Shown: piece after piece, positions 8,855-16,359 of the stretch | Numbering within the stretch: position 1 is the stretch's first letter | Layout of the letters: the number at the start of each line of letters is the position of its first letter | Source: JAGVPT01 sp964642725 | Lineage (GTDB): Bacteria; Bacteroidota; Ignavibacteria; UBA10030; UBA8401 | Assembly: GCA_964642725.1 (NCBI GenBank) | Contig: CAZXQG010000036.1 | Location: 1-29,083 of the forward strand | Length of the DNA: 29,083 nt | Direction of reading: 5' to 3' | Program-made: the position numbers and the translations under genes | The notes under the pieces: generated by a model | Told to the model about the DNA's origin: nothing | Database searches by the model: none | Seen by the model: the letters and a program-made list of their open reading frames with translations, nothing else

Positions 8855-10402
8855 ATGAAAAAACTATGTTCGATTTTCCTCTTCCTTTTGGTATCGCTTG
8901 TCTGCGGCAATACACAGGCGAAGCAGATCGACATCCGCGAGATGGGAGCGGCGGGGGACGGATCCACGCTTAATACACGCACGATTCAGAATGCTCTCGA
9001 TTCGGCGGCAAAACTGGGAGGTGGAACGGTGTATGTGCCGCCGGGTGTGTACCTCACCGGGACTCTTCAGCTTCGCACCAATGTCAATCTGTATCTGGAG
9101 AGCGGAGCCGTTCTGCGAGGGAGCGCGAACGTAAACGATTACATGCTCAACGGGAGAAGAGTCGGATTGCTTTTCACGCAGGATGCCGAAAATGTTTCCA
9201 TCAGCGGGCACGGTACGATTGACGGAAACGGCGATTCGTTTATGGTACTGGATACTGCGAAGAAGATGGACCACACCGGTGTGATGTGGACGAGGCAGGG
9301 GGATGGATTCAGGCGTGTTTCCGAGGGGATCGGCGACGGACCGCTCGTACCGAAAGACCGCCCGTATCAGATGATCATTTTTTCAGACTGCAAGAAGGTG
9401 ACACTCCGCGATGTTTCCATCATTAACTCCCCATTCTGGACGCTCCATTTAGCCGACTGCGACGGTATCATCCTCTCAGGCCTGCGGATCTGGGGCAGCC
9501 TTTTCGTTCCGAATAACGACGGGATGGACCTGACCTCATGCAGCAACGCGCTCATTTCCGATTGCGATATCCGGACGGGGGATGATTGCATCGTGCTCAC
9601 CGGGTACAATCATCATTACGAATTGCCGGGATACAAGTTCCTCAAACGGACATGCGAGAATATCACGGTGACGAATTGCACGCTTGTTTCCCGCTCGGCG
9701 GCAATCAGGATCGGCGGGTTCGACCAGAACCCGATGCGCAATTTCACGTTCAGCAATATCATCATCACCAACTCAAACCGCGGAATCGGGCTTTTCGTCC
9801 GCGACCAAGGCTCCATCGAAAACGTCATCTTCTCAAATATCATCATCGAGACACGTCTCTTTACCGGCGACTGGTGGGGAAACGGAGAGCCGATTCAGCT
9901 TTCTTCTGTCCGACTCACCAAAGATGTTCCCCTTGGAAAGATGAAGAACATCAAGTTTGATCATGTCGTCTGCAAGGGTGAGTCCGGTATATTTGTTTAT
10001 GGCACTGAAGAAAGCGTAATCGAAGATGTGTCGTTTTCCGACGTGCGATTTCATATGGCAGACGGCAAGCTCAACGACGTCAGCGGCGGAAATTTTGATT
10101 TGCGGCCTGTCATGGATCCAAAGTTGTCACTCTTTTCGCACGACATTCCGGGATTCTACGCCCAGTATGTCAAAAACCTGCGGATAAAGGATTTCGACCT
10201 AACGTGGGATGCGATGAAGGAACCGTATTTCACGAACGGCATCGAAGTCAATAACTTCGATGGAGTAAGAATCACAGGCTTCCAAGGTACTGCCGCGCCG
10301 AATAATTCAAAAGCATCTCCAGTATCGTTGCGCGACGGAAAAGGCTTTGAAATCGTTCCGGCAACTATTGCGGTGTCAAAGGAGAATGTAAGGGAAAGAT
10401 AG
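8855..10402 (+). CDS. GH28-like (polygalacturonase family) exported protein
   Basis: A 515-residue protein with a signal peptide (MKKLCSIFLFLLVSLVCG...QA) followed by the classical GH28 opening (DIREMGAAGDG, then GGGTVYVPPGVYLTGTL) and a right-handed beta-helix. The catalytic acids are present: NNDGMD (D222, D225) and TGDDC (D243, D244). The usual next motif, GHG, is replaced by RSAAIRIGG, and no clear RIK is visible, so ordinary polygalacturonase action is uncertain. Rhamnogalacturonan, xylogalacturonan or another uronate/rhamnose bond is possible. AGGA at 8843-8846, 8 nt upstream, supports the start. It sits between the mannanases and a tandem repeat. With GH105 at 26735 it suggests a minor pectin branch in this cluster. 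Confidence 0.8.
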   Translation: MKKLCSIFLFLLVSLVCGNTQAKQIDIREMGAAGDGSTLNTRTIQNALDSAAKLGGGTVYVPPGVYLTGTLQLRTNVNLYLESGAVLRGSANVNDYMLNGRRVGLLFTQDAENVSISGHGTIDGNGDSFMVLDTAKKMDHTGVMWTRQGDGFRRVSEGIGDGPLVPKDRPYQMIIFSDCKKVTLRDVSIINSPFWTLHLADCDGIILSGLRIWGSLFVPNNDGMDLTSCSNALISDCDIRTGDDCIVLTGYNHHYELPGYKFLKRTCENITVTNCTLVSRSAAIRIGGFDQNPMRNFTFSNIIITNSNRGIGLFVRDQGSIENVIFSNIIIETRLFTGDWWGNGEPIQLSSVRLTKDVPLGKMKNIKFDHVVCKGESGIFVYGTEESVIEDVSFSDVRFHMADGKLNDVSGGNFDLRPVMDPKLSLFSHDIPGFYAQYVKNLRIKDFDLTWDAMKEPYFTNGIEVNNFDGVRITGFQGTAAPNNSKASPVSLRDGKGFEIVPATIAVSKENVRER

Positions 10403-10423
10403 ACGGAATCAGTTGTTCACCAA

Positions 10424-10754
10424 CGTCCCGTCACTCACGAAGTGATCCCTTCGGGATTGGGAATATATGGAACAGCTTACATCAAGAACGTTCCCAAACG
10501 GAGTTTGGGAACGAGGTTTAAGGAATTCACCTTGTTCCCAACGTCCCGTCACTCACGAAGTGATCCCTTCGGGATTGGAAATATATGGAACAGCTTACAT
10601 CAAGAACGTTCCCAAACGGAGTTTGGGAACGAGGTTTAAGGAATTCACCTTGTTCCCAACGTCCCGTCACTCACGAAGTGATCCCTTCGGGATTGGGAAC
10701 ATATGGAACGGCCTACATCAAGAACGTTCCCAAACGGAGTTTGGGAACGAGGTT
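10424..10754. repeat. Tandem array of a 118-bp palindrome-rich unit (2.8 copies)
   Basis: Units start at 10424, 10542 and 10660 with an exact 118-bp period; the third breaks off at 10754. The copies differ at only a few bases. Each holds three hairpins: TCACT/AGTGA, ATCCC/GGGAT and the perfect CGTTCCCAAAC-GGA-GTTTGGGAACG (10489-10513 in unit 1). Short reading frames run through it because 118 is not divisible by three and stops are few, but they carry no protein signature. The longer spacer 10403-10779 contains nothing else. Confidence 0.9.
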
Positions 10755-10758
10755 ATTT

Positions 10759-10779
10759 CCCTCCCCTTATAGGGGAGGG
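10759..10779. repeat. CCCTCCCC/GGGGAGGG hairpin repeat
   Basis: A perfect 8-bp stem with a TTATA loop, continuing into GGTTAGGGTGGGGTC. It abuts the stop codon of the minus-strand glycosyltransferase. No T run follows on the minus strand, so it is not a classical terminator. This G-rich sequence resembles a widespread type of dispersed repeat. Confidence 0.65.
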
Positions 10780-12390
10780 TTAGGGTGGGGTCGGTTGATC
10801 GCCGGTTGTAGATTTTCGTTCCAACAGTACGAACGATGTATTCTCGAAACGCAATTGGAAATTGTTCATGAGCATGTTACGATCGCCTGGTAACGGAGAA
10901 CCAGGCAGTTCGGATTCGGGCGTCTCATTTTTCTGAACAACAAGATAGTGTTCGGAGAGCAATGTCGAATCCGGTATTTTTTTATCGGCAGAAAAACGAA
11001 AAATGCGTAACTGCTTTAACGGCAGGTTGCTCGAAATTTGGATCCTGACAGTATAAATTCCATTGGTGACCAATCCGACGGATCCGCCGTTGACCACGCA
11101 AGGAAGTTGTTCACCAATATCCATCGCGTCCTTAACGCTGGCATCAATACATTTCGCGGCGTCTTTATATACCGCGACTCCGACCGAAGGAATGACGAGT
11201 TGGACAATCGGCATGGCAAACAAAAGGCTCACTACGATGCTGCGTCCCCAGACTGTTGGAATTCTGCTGAAAATATTCAGGAGGCCGATTCCCCCCGCTG
11301 CGGCGAGAAAAAGCCCGAACGTCAATACGTATCTCCAGTTCCACCACCACTCATCAATCCCTACATAGCCCGACAGAGCTGCAGTTATTGTAAAGGACAA
11401 AGGGAGAGCGAAGAACAGGAGCAAGAGAAGAATATTACGATCGACACTCTTATGTTTTCGAGGAATGAACGATGCGGCAGCGGTGAGAAGTAAAACCGGG
11501 CCGAAGATGATGAGTATCGCCCGGCCGAAAGTTCTCAAGATGTTTAAAGGAAGATGCTGCGACGATTCACGATAAGCCGCGGAAAGAACCGAGTATGTTC
11601 CATGGGCAAATTCGAACGGATTGCCAAATATGATTAAGTGCCATAAAAACCAGAGGATTATGCCTGAGCAACTGGCGGCCGTGATTGCGATGATTCGAAT
11701 TGCTTCCACTCTGTGCAGCTCCCGCCATCGGGAAACCGCCTTCGATGTTCCTATGAATACGGCAAACGCTGCAAGAGGCCATGCTTCGTACCTGCACAAG
11801 GTTGCCAGCATGACCGCAGCGGAGCACAAAAAAAGCCACAGGTCTGAATCGGTTGTTAACCAGCGGTGCAGTGCATATCCGGCGAAGGCGACAAGGAAGA
11901 TGAGGATCGGTTCGTCCATAGGCGTAAGAGACATATAGACGACATTGGGATTGAGCCCGTACAGAATCGCCATCAGAAAAGCAATCGAGGCAGATCCGGT
12001 GATGTTCCGCAGCAGCAGAAAAAGCAAAACGCCGGTCCCGACGAGACATGGAATCCCGACAAATGCCCCGGCGATTCCCGAAAAGAAAAGTGCATTAACC
12101 GATGCGAAGGGAAGGAGAAGGAAATGCGGCAAGGGAAGCCAGACCGTGCCGATGATCGGGATCTCATGCGGCTGGGAATCCGTGAACTCGCGCGCTTTGA
12201 TGATGTGTGATGCCGCATCTCCGAAATAGTAGAAGGAATACTTGTCAAAATGGTGAAGCACAATTTCGGCGGTGCATGCCGTAATGAAGAGAAGAAGAGT
12301 CAGGACGTATTGCTCTCTTCCACGGATAAAACTTCTTATCCGCTGCACGAGATGCTCTTGATTCGTAGCGCCACCAGCATGTGTCATCAT
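10780..12390 (-). CDS. GT-C family membrane glycosyltransferase (GT39/PMT-like)
   Basis: A 536-residue protein with about ten or more hydrophobic segments. The first outer loop holds YYFGDAASHIIKAREF (D58), followed by GTVWLPLPH; an acidic residue followed by such a GT-C loop is the pattern of lipid-linked-sugar-dependent transferases related to protein O-mannosyltransferases. It probably transfers a sugar from a polyprenyl phosphate carrier outside the inner membrane. Substrate unknown. Two consecutive ATGs (12390, 12387) give the start. The last residues (GDQPTPP) and the stop are encoded by the GGTTAGGGTGGGG repeat, so the original C-terminus may have been replaced. It points the same way as the CE2 esterase gene but a MITE-like repeat lies between them. 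Confidence 0.75.
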   Translation of the reverse strand: MMTHAGGATNQEHLVQRIRSFIRGREQYVLTLLLFITACTAEIVLHHFDKYSFYYFGDAASHIIKAREFTDSQPHEIPIIGTVWLPLPHFLLLPFASVNALFFSGIAGAFVGIPCLVGTGVLLFLLLRNITGSASIAFLMAILYGLNPNVVYMSLTPMDEPILIFLVAFAGYALHRWLTTDSDLWLFLCSAAVMLATLCRYEAWPLAAFAVFIGTSKAVSRWRELHRVEAIRIIAITAASCSGIILWFLWHLIIFGNPFEFAHGTYSVLSAAYRESSQHLPLNILRTFGRAILIIFGPVLLLTAAASFIPRKHKSVDRNILLLLLFFALPLSFTITAALSGYVGIDEWWWNWRYVLTFGLFLAAAGGIGLLNIFSRIPTVWGRSIVVSLLFAMPIVQLVIPSVGVAVYKDAAKCIDASVKDAMDIGEQLPCVVNGGSVGLVTNGIYTVRIQISSNLPLKQLRIFRFSADKKIPDSTLLSEHYLVVQKNETPESELPGSPLPGDRNMLMNNFQLRFENTSFVLLERKSTTGDQPTPP

Positions 12391-12453
12391 GTTTTATTGC
12401 AGATAAATATGCACCAAAAGTTCTCGTTGAAATGAAAAGGAGAAGTCTCAAGC

Positions 12454-12547
12454 AGAAGCTATCTCAAAAACATGTCACTTGATCCTTCTCCCGAAGCCAT
12501 GCCTTCGGCAGAAGGGCCAACGCAAGGCCATTTTTGAGACAGCTTCT
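12454..12547. mobile_element. Short MITE-like element, internally deleted relative of 8606-8825
   Basis: AGAAGCTATCTC (12454-12465) and GAGACAGCTTCT (12536-12547) are terminal inverted repeats with one mismatch. The left part (ACATGT, then CTTGATCCTTCTCCCGAAG) matches the right end of the 8606-8825 element in reverse complement, and the right part (GCAAGGCCATTTTTGAGA) matches its left end. It lies just past the stop codon of the CE2 gene. Confidence 0.7.
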
Positions 12548-12549
12548 AA

Positions 12550-13653
12550 TTATTTTCCGCTTGTTCCTTGAAATAGGTTGAAGGTTTCCATCGCTGAGAT
12601 TATTTGATCCGCCATCTTTCGATGTGTTTCGACGGTCGGGTGTCCGTTACCGACATAGCCGCCTGGGAACTCGTCGAATTGAGTGTAATAGATGTCGTGT
12701 TTGCCGGAAGCGATCTCATCATCGACGACCTTTTTGACATTTACACGGATCCATTCATGAAAGGCAGCGACCGCAACGATTTTAGCATTTGGATAGACGC
12801 TGCGGAGAGTATCAAGAAAATCGTGATATGTCTTTCGGAAGGATGCAGATTTTTCATCGGTGGTTTTCCCGGTGCTGTCTCTTAGTCCGGAATGATCGTT
12901 CAAGCCAAGGCAGACCACAACGACGTCGGGAACCCATCGTTTGAAATCCCATTTGGGTTCGCTTGTTTCCATCAGCGTGCGATCAAAGAATCTTGGAATT
13001 GTTCCGTCGGTCTTTCCTTGCCAATCGCAGTACATTCCGGCCCCCGAGCGGCAGGTGGTCGTATATTGCGCGTTGAAATGTTTGGCGATGAGGGGCGCGA
13101 AGCCTTTATCGATGTTGGTGACGGGATACCGCGCCTCCCAAGCCAGCTGCTGTTCGGTGGTCTCGTCGCTTTCGGCCGCCGTGAAAGAGTCTCCGATGAA
13201 TTCGATTTTTCGCGGCGGCTTCGGAGGAGGCGGAAGAAGCATTGCATTGTCGTCGAGAATAATGCCGGCGAATGTGTATGGCTTTTCAAAGGTAATGTTT
13301 CGCCTGCTGAGCAGGAATGTATGGCGCGTGTTTTGAAGGCTGTCGGCGAGAATATAGTCCGTTTCGCCCGGATTTGTTCCGTGAAAAACGCCGTGCAGTT
13401 TGCCGTCGATATAGACGTTGAAATAGTCGGTGCCGTCGGCTATCCGTATCCCAATTTTTGTTCCGGAAAATTCAGCATAAAGATAGACGCCGGGCCAGGA
13501 GTATTTTGGATGGAGCGAGTCGGTCATATCCCACCGGCCGAAATATTGAATGTATGGATTGTTTGGAGGAATCAAATTGGTTGCTTCCAGCGAGCCGGCC
13601 GATCCTAAAAGCTGAAATGCAAGAGCAGCAAGAAGTAAATAATTTTGTTTCAT
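12550..13653 (-). CDS. CE2-family acetyl esterase (SGNH), exported
   Basis: A 367-residue protein with a cleavable signal peptide (MKQNYLLLAALAFQLLGSAG). Residues about 30-140 form the jelly-roll domain typical of CE2, and about 148-360 an SGNH hydrolase domain: GDS with nucleophile Ser156, SGAG at 203-206, GLND at 250-253, and the catalytic His in GNGHPT (H338). The usual Asp two or three residues before this His is absent; CE2 enzymes are known to work with a Ser-His dyad. CE2 esterases remove O-6 acetyl groups from glucomannan or xylan, so here it would strip acetyl groups that block the mannanases. AAGGGA just before the ATG supports the start. It is transcribed divergently from the epimerase-mannanase gene across a 186-bp shared promoter region. 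Confidence 0.87.
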   Translation of the reverse strand: MKQNYLLLAALAFQLLGSAGSLEATNLIPPNNPYIQYFGRWDMTDSLHPKYSWPGVYLYAEFSGTKIGIRIADGTDYFNVYIDGKLHGVFHGTNPGETDYILADSLQNTRHTFLLSRRNITFEKPYTFAGIILDDNAMLLPPPPKPPRKIEFIGDSFTAAESDETTEQQLAWEARYPVTNIDKGFAPLIAKHFNAQYTTTCRSGAGMYCDWQGKTDGTIPRFFDRTLMETSEPKWDFKRWVPDVVVVCLGLNDHSGLRDSTGKTTDEKSASFRKTYHDFLDTLRSVYPNAKIVAVAAFHEWIRVNVKKVVDDEIASGKHDIYYTQFDEFPGGYVGNGHPTVETHRKMADQIISAMETFNLFQGTSGK

Positions 13654-13718
13654 AAATTCCCTTTATTCTTTATTATGAACCGTTCAAACACACAGTTTGA
13701 CATTGAGAATATCCTTAG

Positions 13719-13738
13719 ATTTGCATTTAAATACAAAT
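13719..13738. promoter_or_regulatory. Candidate operator palindrome in the divergent promoter region
   Basis: ATTTG-C-ATTTAAAT-A-CAAAT is a 20-bp palindrome with one mismatched pair, lying in the 186-bp gap between the divergent CE2 and epimerase-mannanase genes. Position and symmetry suit a dimeric regulator. No regulator gene is in the window and no second copy was found, so the role is a guess. Confidence 0.3.
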
Positions 13739-13839
13739 TTACGTAATCGTACGAATTGGACTTTTTGGAAGATGTCCGATATCATGCGAAATGCTTGGAA
13801 TGATCAACGCCATTATCTAACAGAAAGCGAAACACATCT

Positions 13840-16182
13840 ATGATAAAGATACACATAAAAAAGAATGGGGTGGCGGTCATATACGCGATCGCTCTTATGC
13901 TCTTGTTTTCTCGATGCACGATGGGGAAGACCCCGACAACGAACCCGGCCGATAGTATCAAAACGGACAGGGTTGCTATCACCGCCGAGCTGCAGCGAGT
14001 TCTTGATGACGAGTTCAGGCTGTGGTATCCCCTGTCAATCGACACGGCATACGGAGGTTACTTCAGCGACATAAACTATAAATGGGAGCTTGACGGCGCA
14101 CAAACCAAAATGATTGTTACTCAAGCGCGCCACGTCTGGTCGGCGTCGAACGCTGCAATGTTTTATCAAAAGGACAACGCGCTTCGCACTGTAGCGGCCC
14201 ACGGCGTTGAATTCCTCAAGAACAAAATGTGGGATCCGGAGTTTGGAGGGTTCTACGATTTAGTCGATCGGAAAGGGGAGCCCTTCAAGGAGAACGGGCA
14301 AATTGTAAAACGTGCGTATGGAAATGCTTTTGCTATTTACGGTTTAGCCGCGTACTACCGCGCATCAGGGGACACCAATGCGCTGCATTTGGCGGAAGAG
14401 ACGTTTCATTGGCTCGATAAGCACAGCCACGATCCGCAATACGGCGGCTACTTTCAATTCATGTCGAGGGATGGGACTCCGTTTCCGGAGGGCTATGACG
14501 GCGTCGGTCCCAAAGATCAGAACTCCATGATTCACATACTCGAATGTTTCACCGAGCTGTACAAAGTTTGGCCCGATCAGGTCTTGAAAGAACGGCTTCA
14601 TTCACTTCTTGGTCTCATACGAGACACCGTTACGACAAGCAAAGGATATCTCATATTATACTTCAAGCGCGACTGGACACCGATCTCGAACAAAAATGCC
14701 AGCCCCTCTGACGGGCAGAGGAGTTTTGAATTCGACCATGTCTCATTTGGCCATGATATCGAAACGGCATACCTTATGCTCGAGGCGTCGGAAGCGTTGG
14801 GGATCAAGAATGACACCACGACCTTGAAGGTAGCAAAGAACATGGTCGACCGCGTGCTGCTGAACGGCTGGGACAACGACCGTGGCGGAATTTACGACGC
14901 GGGATATTATTTCAACGGAAGCGACCGGGCGACAATCCTCAGAAACACAAAAGAATGGTGGGCTCAGGTTGAAGCTCTTAACTCTTGCCTTATGATGTCG
15001 CAAATATTTCCCAATGACACATTACATTACTACGAGAGATTCTGCAAACAATGGGATTATTGCAAAAAATATCTTATCGACCAGGAGCACGGCGGCTGGA
15101 ATTGGGGAGGTACCGACATCGTACCGCAGGACGCATTTGCCGCCAAGGGGTCGATTTGGAAATGCAATTACCACACCTCCCGTGCGGTAATCAATTGCAT
15201 CAACAGGCTCAAAAGTGAAACGCTCAATCGCAGCCAAAAACAGTATGACCCGGTAAACAAAAATGCTACTCCCGGGGCGAGGAAGCTGCTGGAATATTTA
15301 TATTCAATCAAAGGAAAGAAGATTATCGCCGGCCATCACAACTCTGTCGGAAGACCGGACATGTTTCCCGACCGTGTGAAGGAGCTTACCGGGAAACGGC
15401 CCGAAATCTGGGGATGCGATTTTATCAACTATTATAGAGAAGGAAATGCGGACTCGCTGGTTCAAGAAGCGTATCAAAAATATAAAGACGGTTACATTGT
15501 GACGCTTATGTGGCATGTGGGCAGACCGCAGGATGACCCTCCTTTCAAGTGGAAAGAAAGCGTTCAGGGGAAGATGACCGATGAGGAATGGAAAGAATTA
15601 ACGACGCCCGGAACCAAGTTGAATTCTCGGTGGATGGCCCGTGTGGATACGGTCGCAAAATATCTGAACGACCTGCAGACACTCGGCGTTCCGGTGTTAT
15701 GGAGACCATATCATGAGTCGAACGGGGTCTGGTTCTGGTGGGGGAATAAACGAGGAGAGAACGGATTTGCAAAACTCTACAGGATGATGTACGACCGTTT
15801 TGTCAATTTCCATAAGCTTAATAATCTTATCTGGGTTTGGAATACTAATGCGCCGCGGCAATTGATCAATGATGAAGCATATAGCTACGATGATTACTTC
15901 CCGGGTTTAGACTATGTCGACGTTTTTGCCACGGATGTCTATCACCACGATTATCGTCAGAGTCACCACGACGACCTGATGCGGTTGGGACAAGGGAAAA
16001 TAATTGCGCTCGGTGAAGTGGGAGAAGTGCCGACGCCGGAAATCCTCGACCATCAACCGATGTGGTCTTGGTTCATGATCTGGGCGAATTTTGTCAATAT
16101 GCGCAATACGCCCGAGCAAATGAGAGATCTCTATAATTATCCAAGGATTCTCACACATGAAAATTTCGAAAAGGGTAAATAG
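13840..16182 (+). CDS. Exported fusion: AGE-family mannobiose/cellobiose 2-epimerase + GH26 beta-mannanase
   Basis: A 780-residue protein. Residues 1-26 are an export signal with Cys26 (LLFSRC), possibly a lipobox though Arg at -1 is unusual. Residues about 40-462 are an AGE-family (alpha/alpha)6 epimerase with all key residues: ARHVW (R97), NSMIHILE (H232, E235), GHDIE (H305, E308), KEWWAQVE (from K371) and YHTSR (H445, R448). This matches cellobiose/mannobiose 2-epimerases, which change the reducing-end sugar between glucose and mannose. Residues about 476-775 are a full GH26 domain: AGHHNS, WHVGRP, acid/base E626 in RPYHESNGVWFWWG and nucleophile E726 in ALGEVG. The mannanase half would make mannobiose and the epimerase half convert it to mannosyl-glucose, the GH130 substrate. 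There is no frame break between the halves. The domain assignments are strong; the coupled action is inferred. Confidence 0.9.
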   Translation: MIKIHIKKNGVAVIYAIALMLLFSRCTMGKTPTTNPADSIKTDRVAITAELQRVLDDEFRLWYPLSIDTAYGGYFSDINYKWELDGAQTKMIVTQARHVWSASNAAMFYQKDNALRTVAAHGVEFLKNKMWDPEFGGFYDLVDRKGEPFKENGQIVKRAYGNAFAIYGLAAYYRASGDTNALHLAEETFHWLDKHSHDPQYGGYFQFMSRDGTPFPEGYDGVGPKDQNSMIHILECFTELYKVWPDQVLKERLHSLLGLIRDTVTTSKGYLILYFKRDWTPISNKNASPSDGQRSFEFDHVSFGHDIETAYLMLEASEALGIKNDTTTLKVAKNMVDRVLLNGWDNDRGGIYDAGYYFNGSDRATILRNTKEWWAQVEALNSCLMMSQIFPNDTLHYYERFCKQWDYCKKYLIDQEHGGWNWGGTDIVPQDAFAAKGSIWKCNYHTSRAVINCINRLKSETLNRSQKQYDPVNKNATPGARKLLEYLYSIKGKKIIAGHHNSVGRPDMFPDRVKELTGKRPEIWGCDFINYYREGNADSLVQEAYQKYKDGYIVTLMWHVGRPQDDPPFKWKESVQGKMTDEEWKELTTPGTKLNSRWMARVDTVAKYLNDLQTLGVPVLWRPYHESNGVWFWWGNKRGENGFAKLYRMMYDRFVNFHKLNNLIWVWNTNAPRQLINDEAYSYDDYFPGLDYVDVFATDVYHHDYRQSHHDDLMRLGQGKIIALGEVGEVPTPEILDHQPMWSWFMIWANFVNMRNTPEQMRDLYNYPRILTHENFEKGK

Positions 16183-16210
16183 GGATTTCTGAACACTCAC
16201 AAAAGTACGG

Positions 16211-16303
16211 CTCGCGCTAAGTCGCCAAGGCGCGGAGATTTTGTTCTATAGTCAATTTGCGATTTTTCCCGAAGGGATGGCTTCGCCAGCGTCTTTGCGC
16301 GAG
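16211..16303. repeat. Palindromic repeat sharing modules with the 8606-8825 element
   Basis: CTCGCGC (16211-16217) pairs with GCGCGAG (16297-16303). The inner segment 16268-16289 (CCCGAAGGG, then TGGCTTCGCCAG after AA-type spacing) is an exact 22-base reverse complement of 8767-8788. It fills the spacer between the fusion gene and GH2. Confidence 0.65.
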
Positions 16304-16359
16304 ACATTTTTTAAGATGTTCCAAATAATAACCGCTCCAATTCTTTTATAGACATCGTT

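Noticed and set aside
10424..10754. CRISPR array
   Set aside because: The 118-bp units are contiguous tandem copies with no unique spacers and no cas genes nearby.
10442..10893. Overlapping 65-102-codon frames in the 118-bp tandem repeat
   Set aside because: They are the same repeat read in shifting frames, without ribosome sites or family features.
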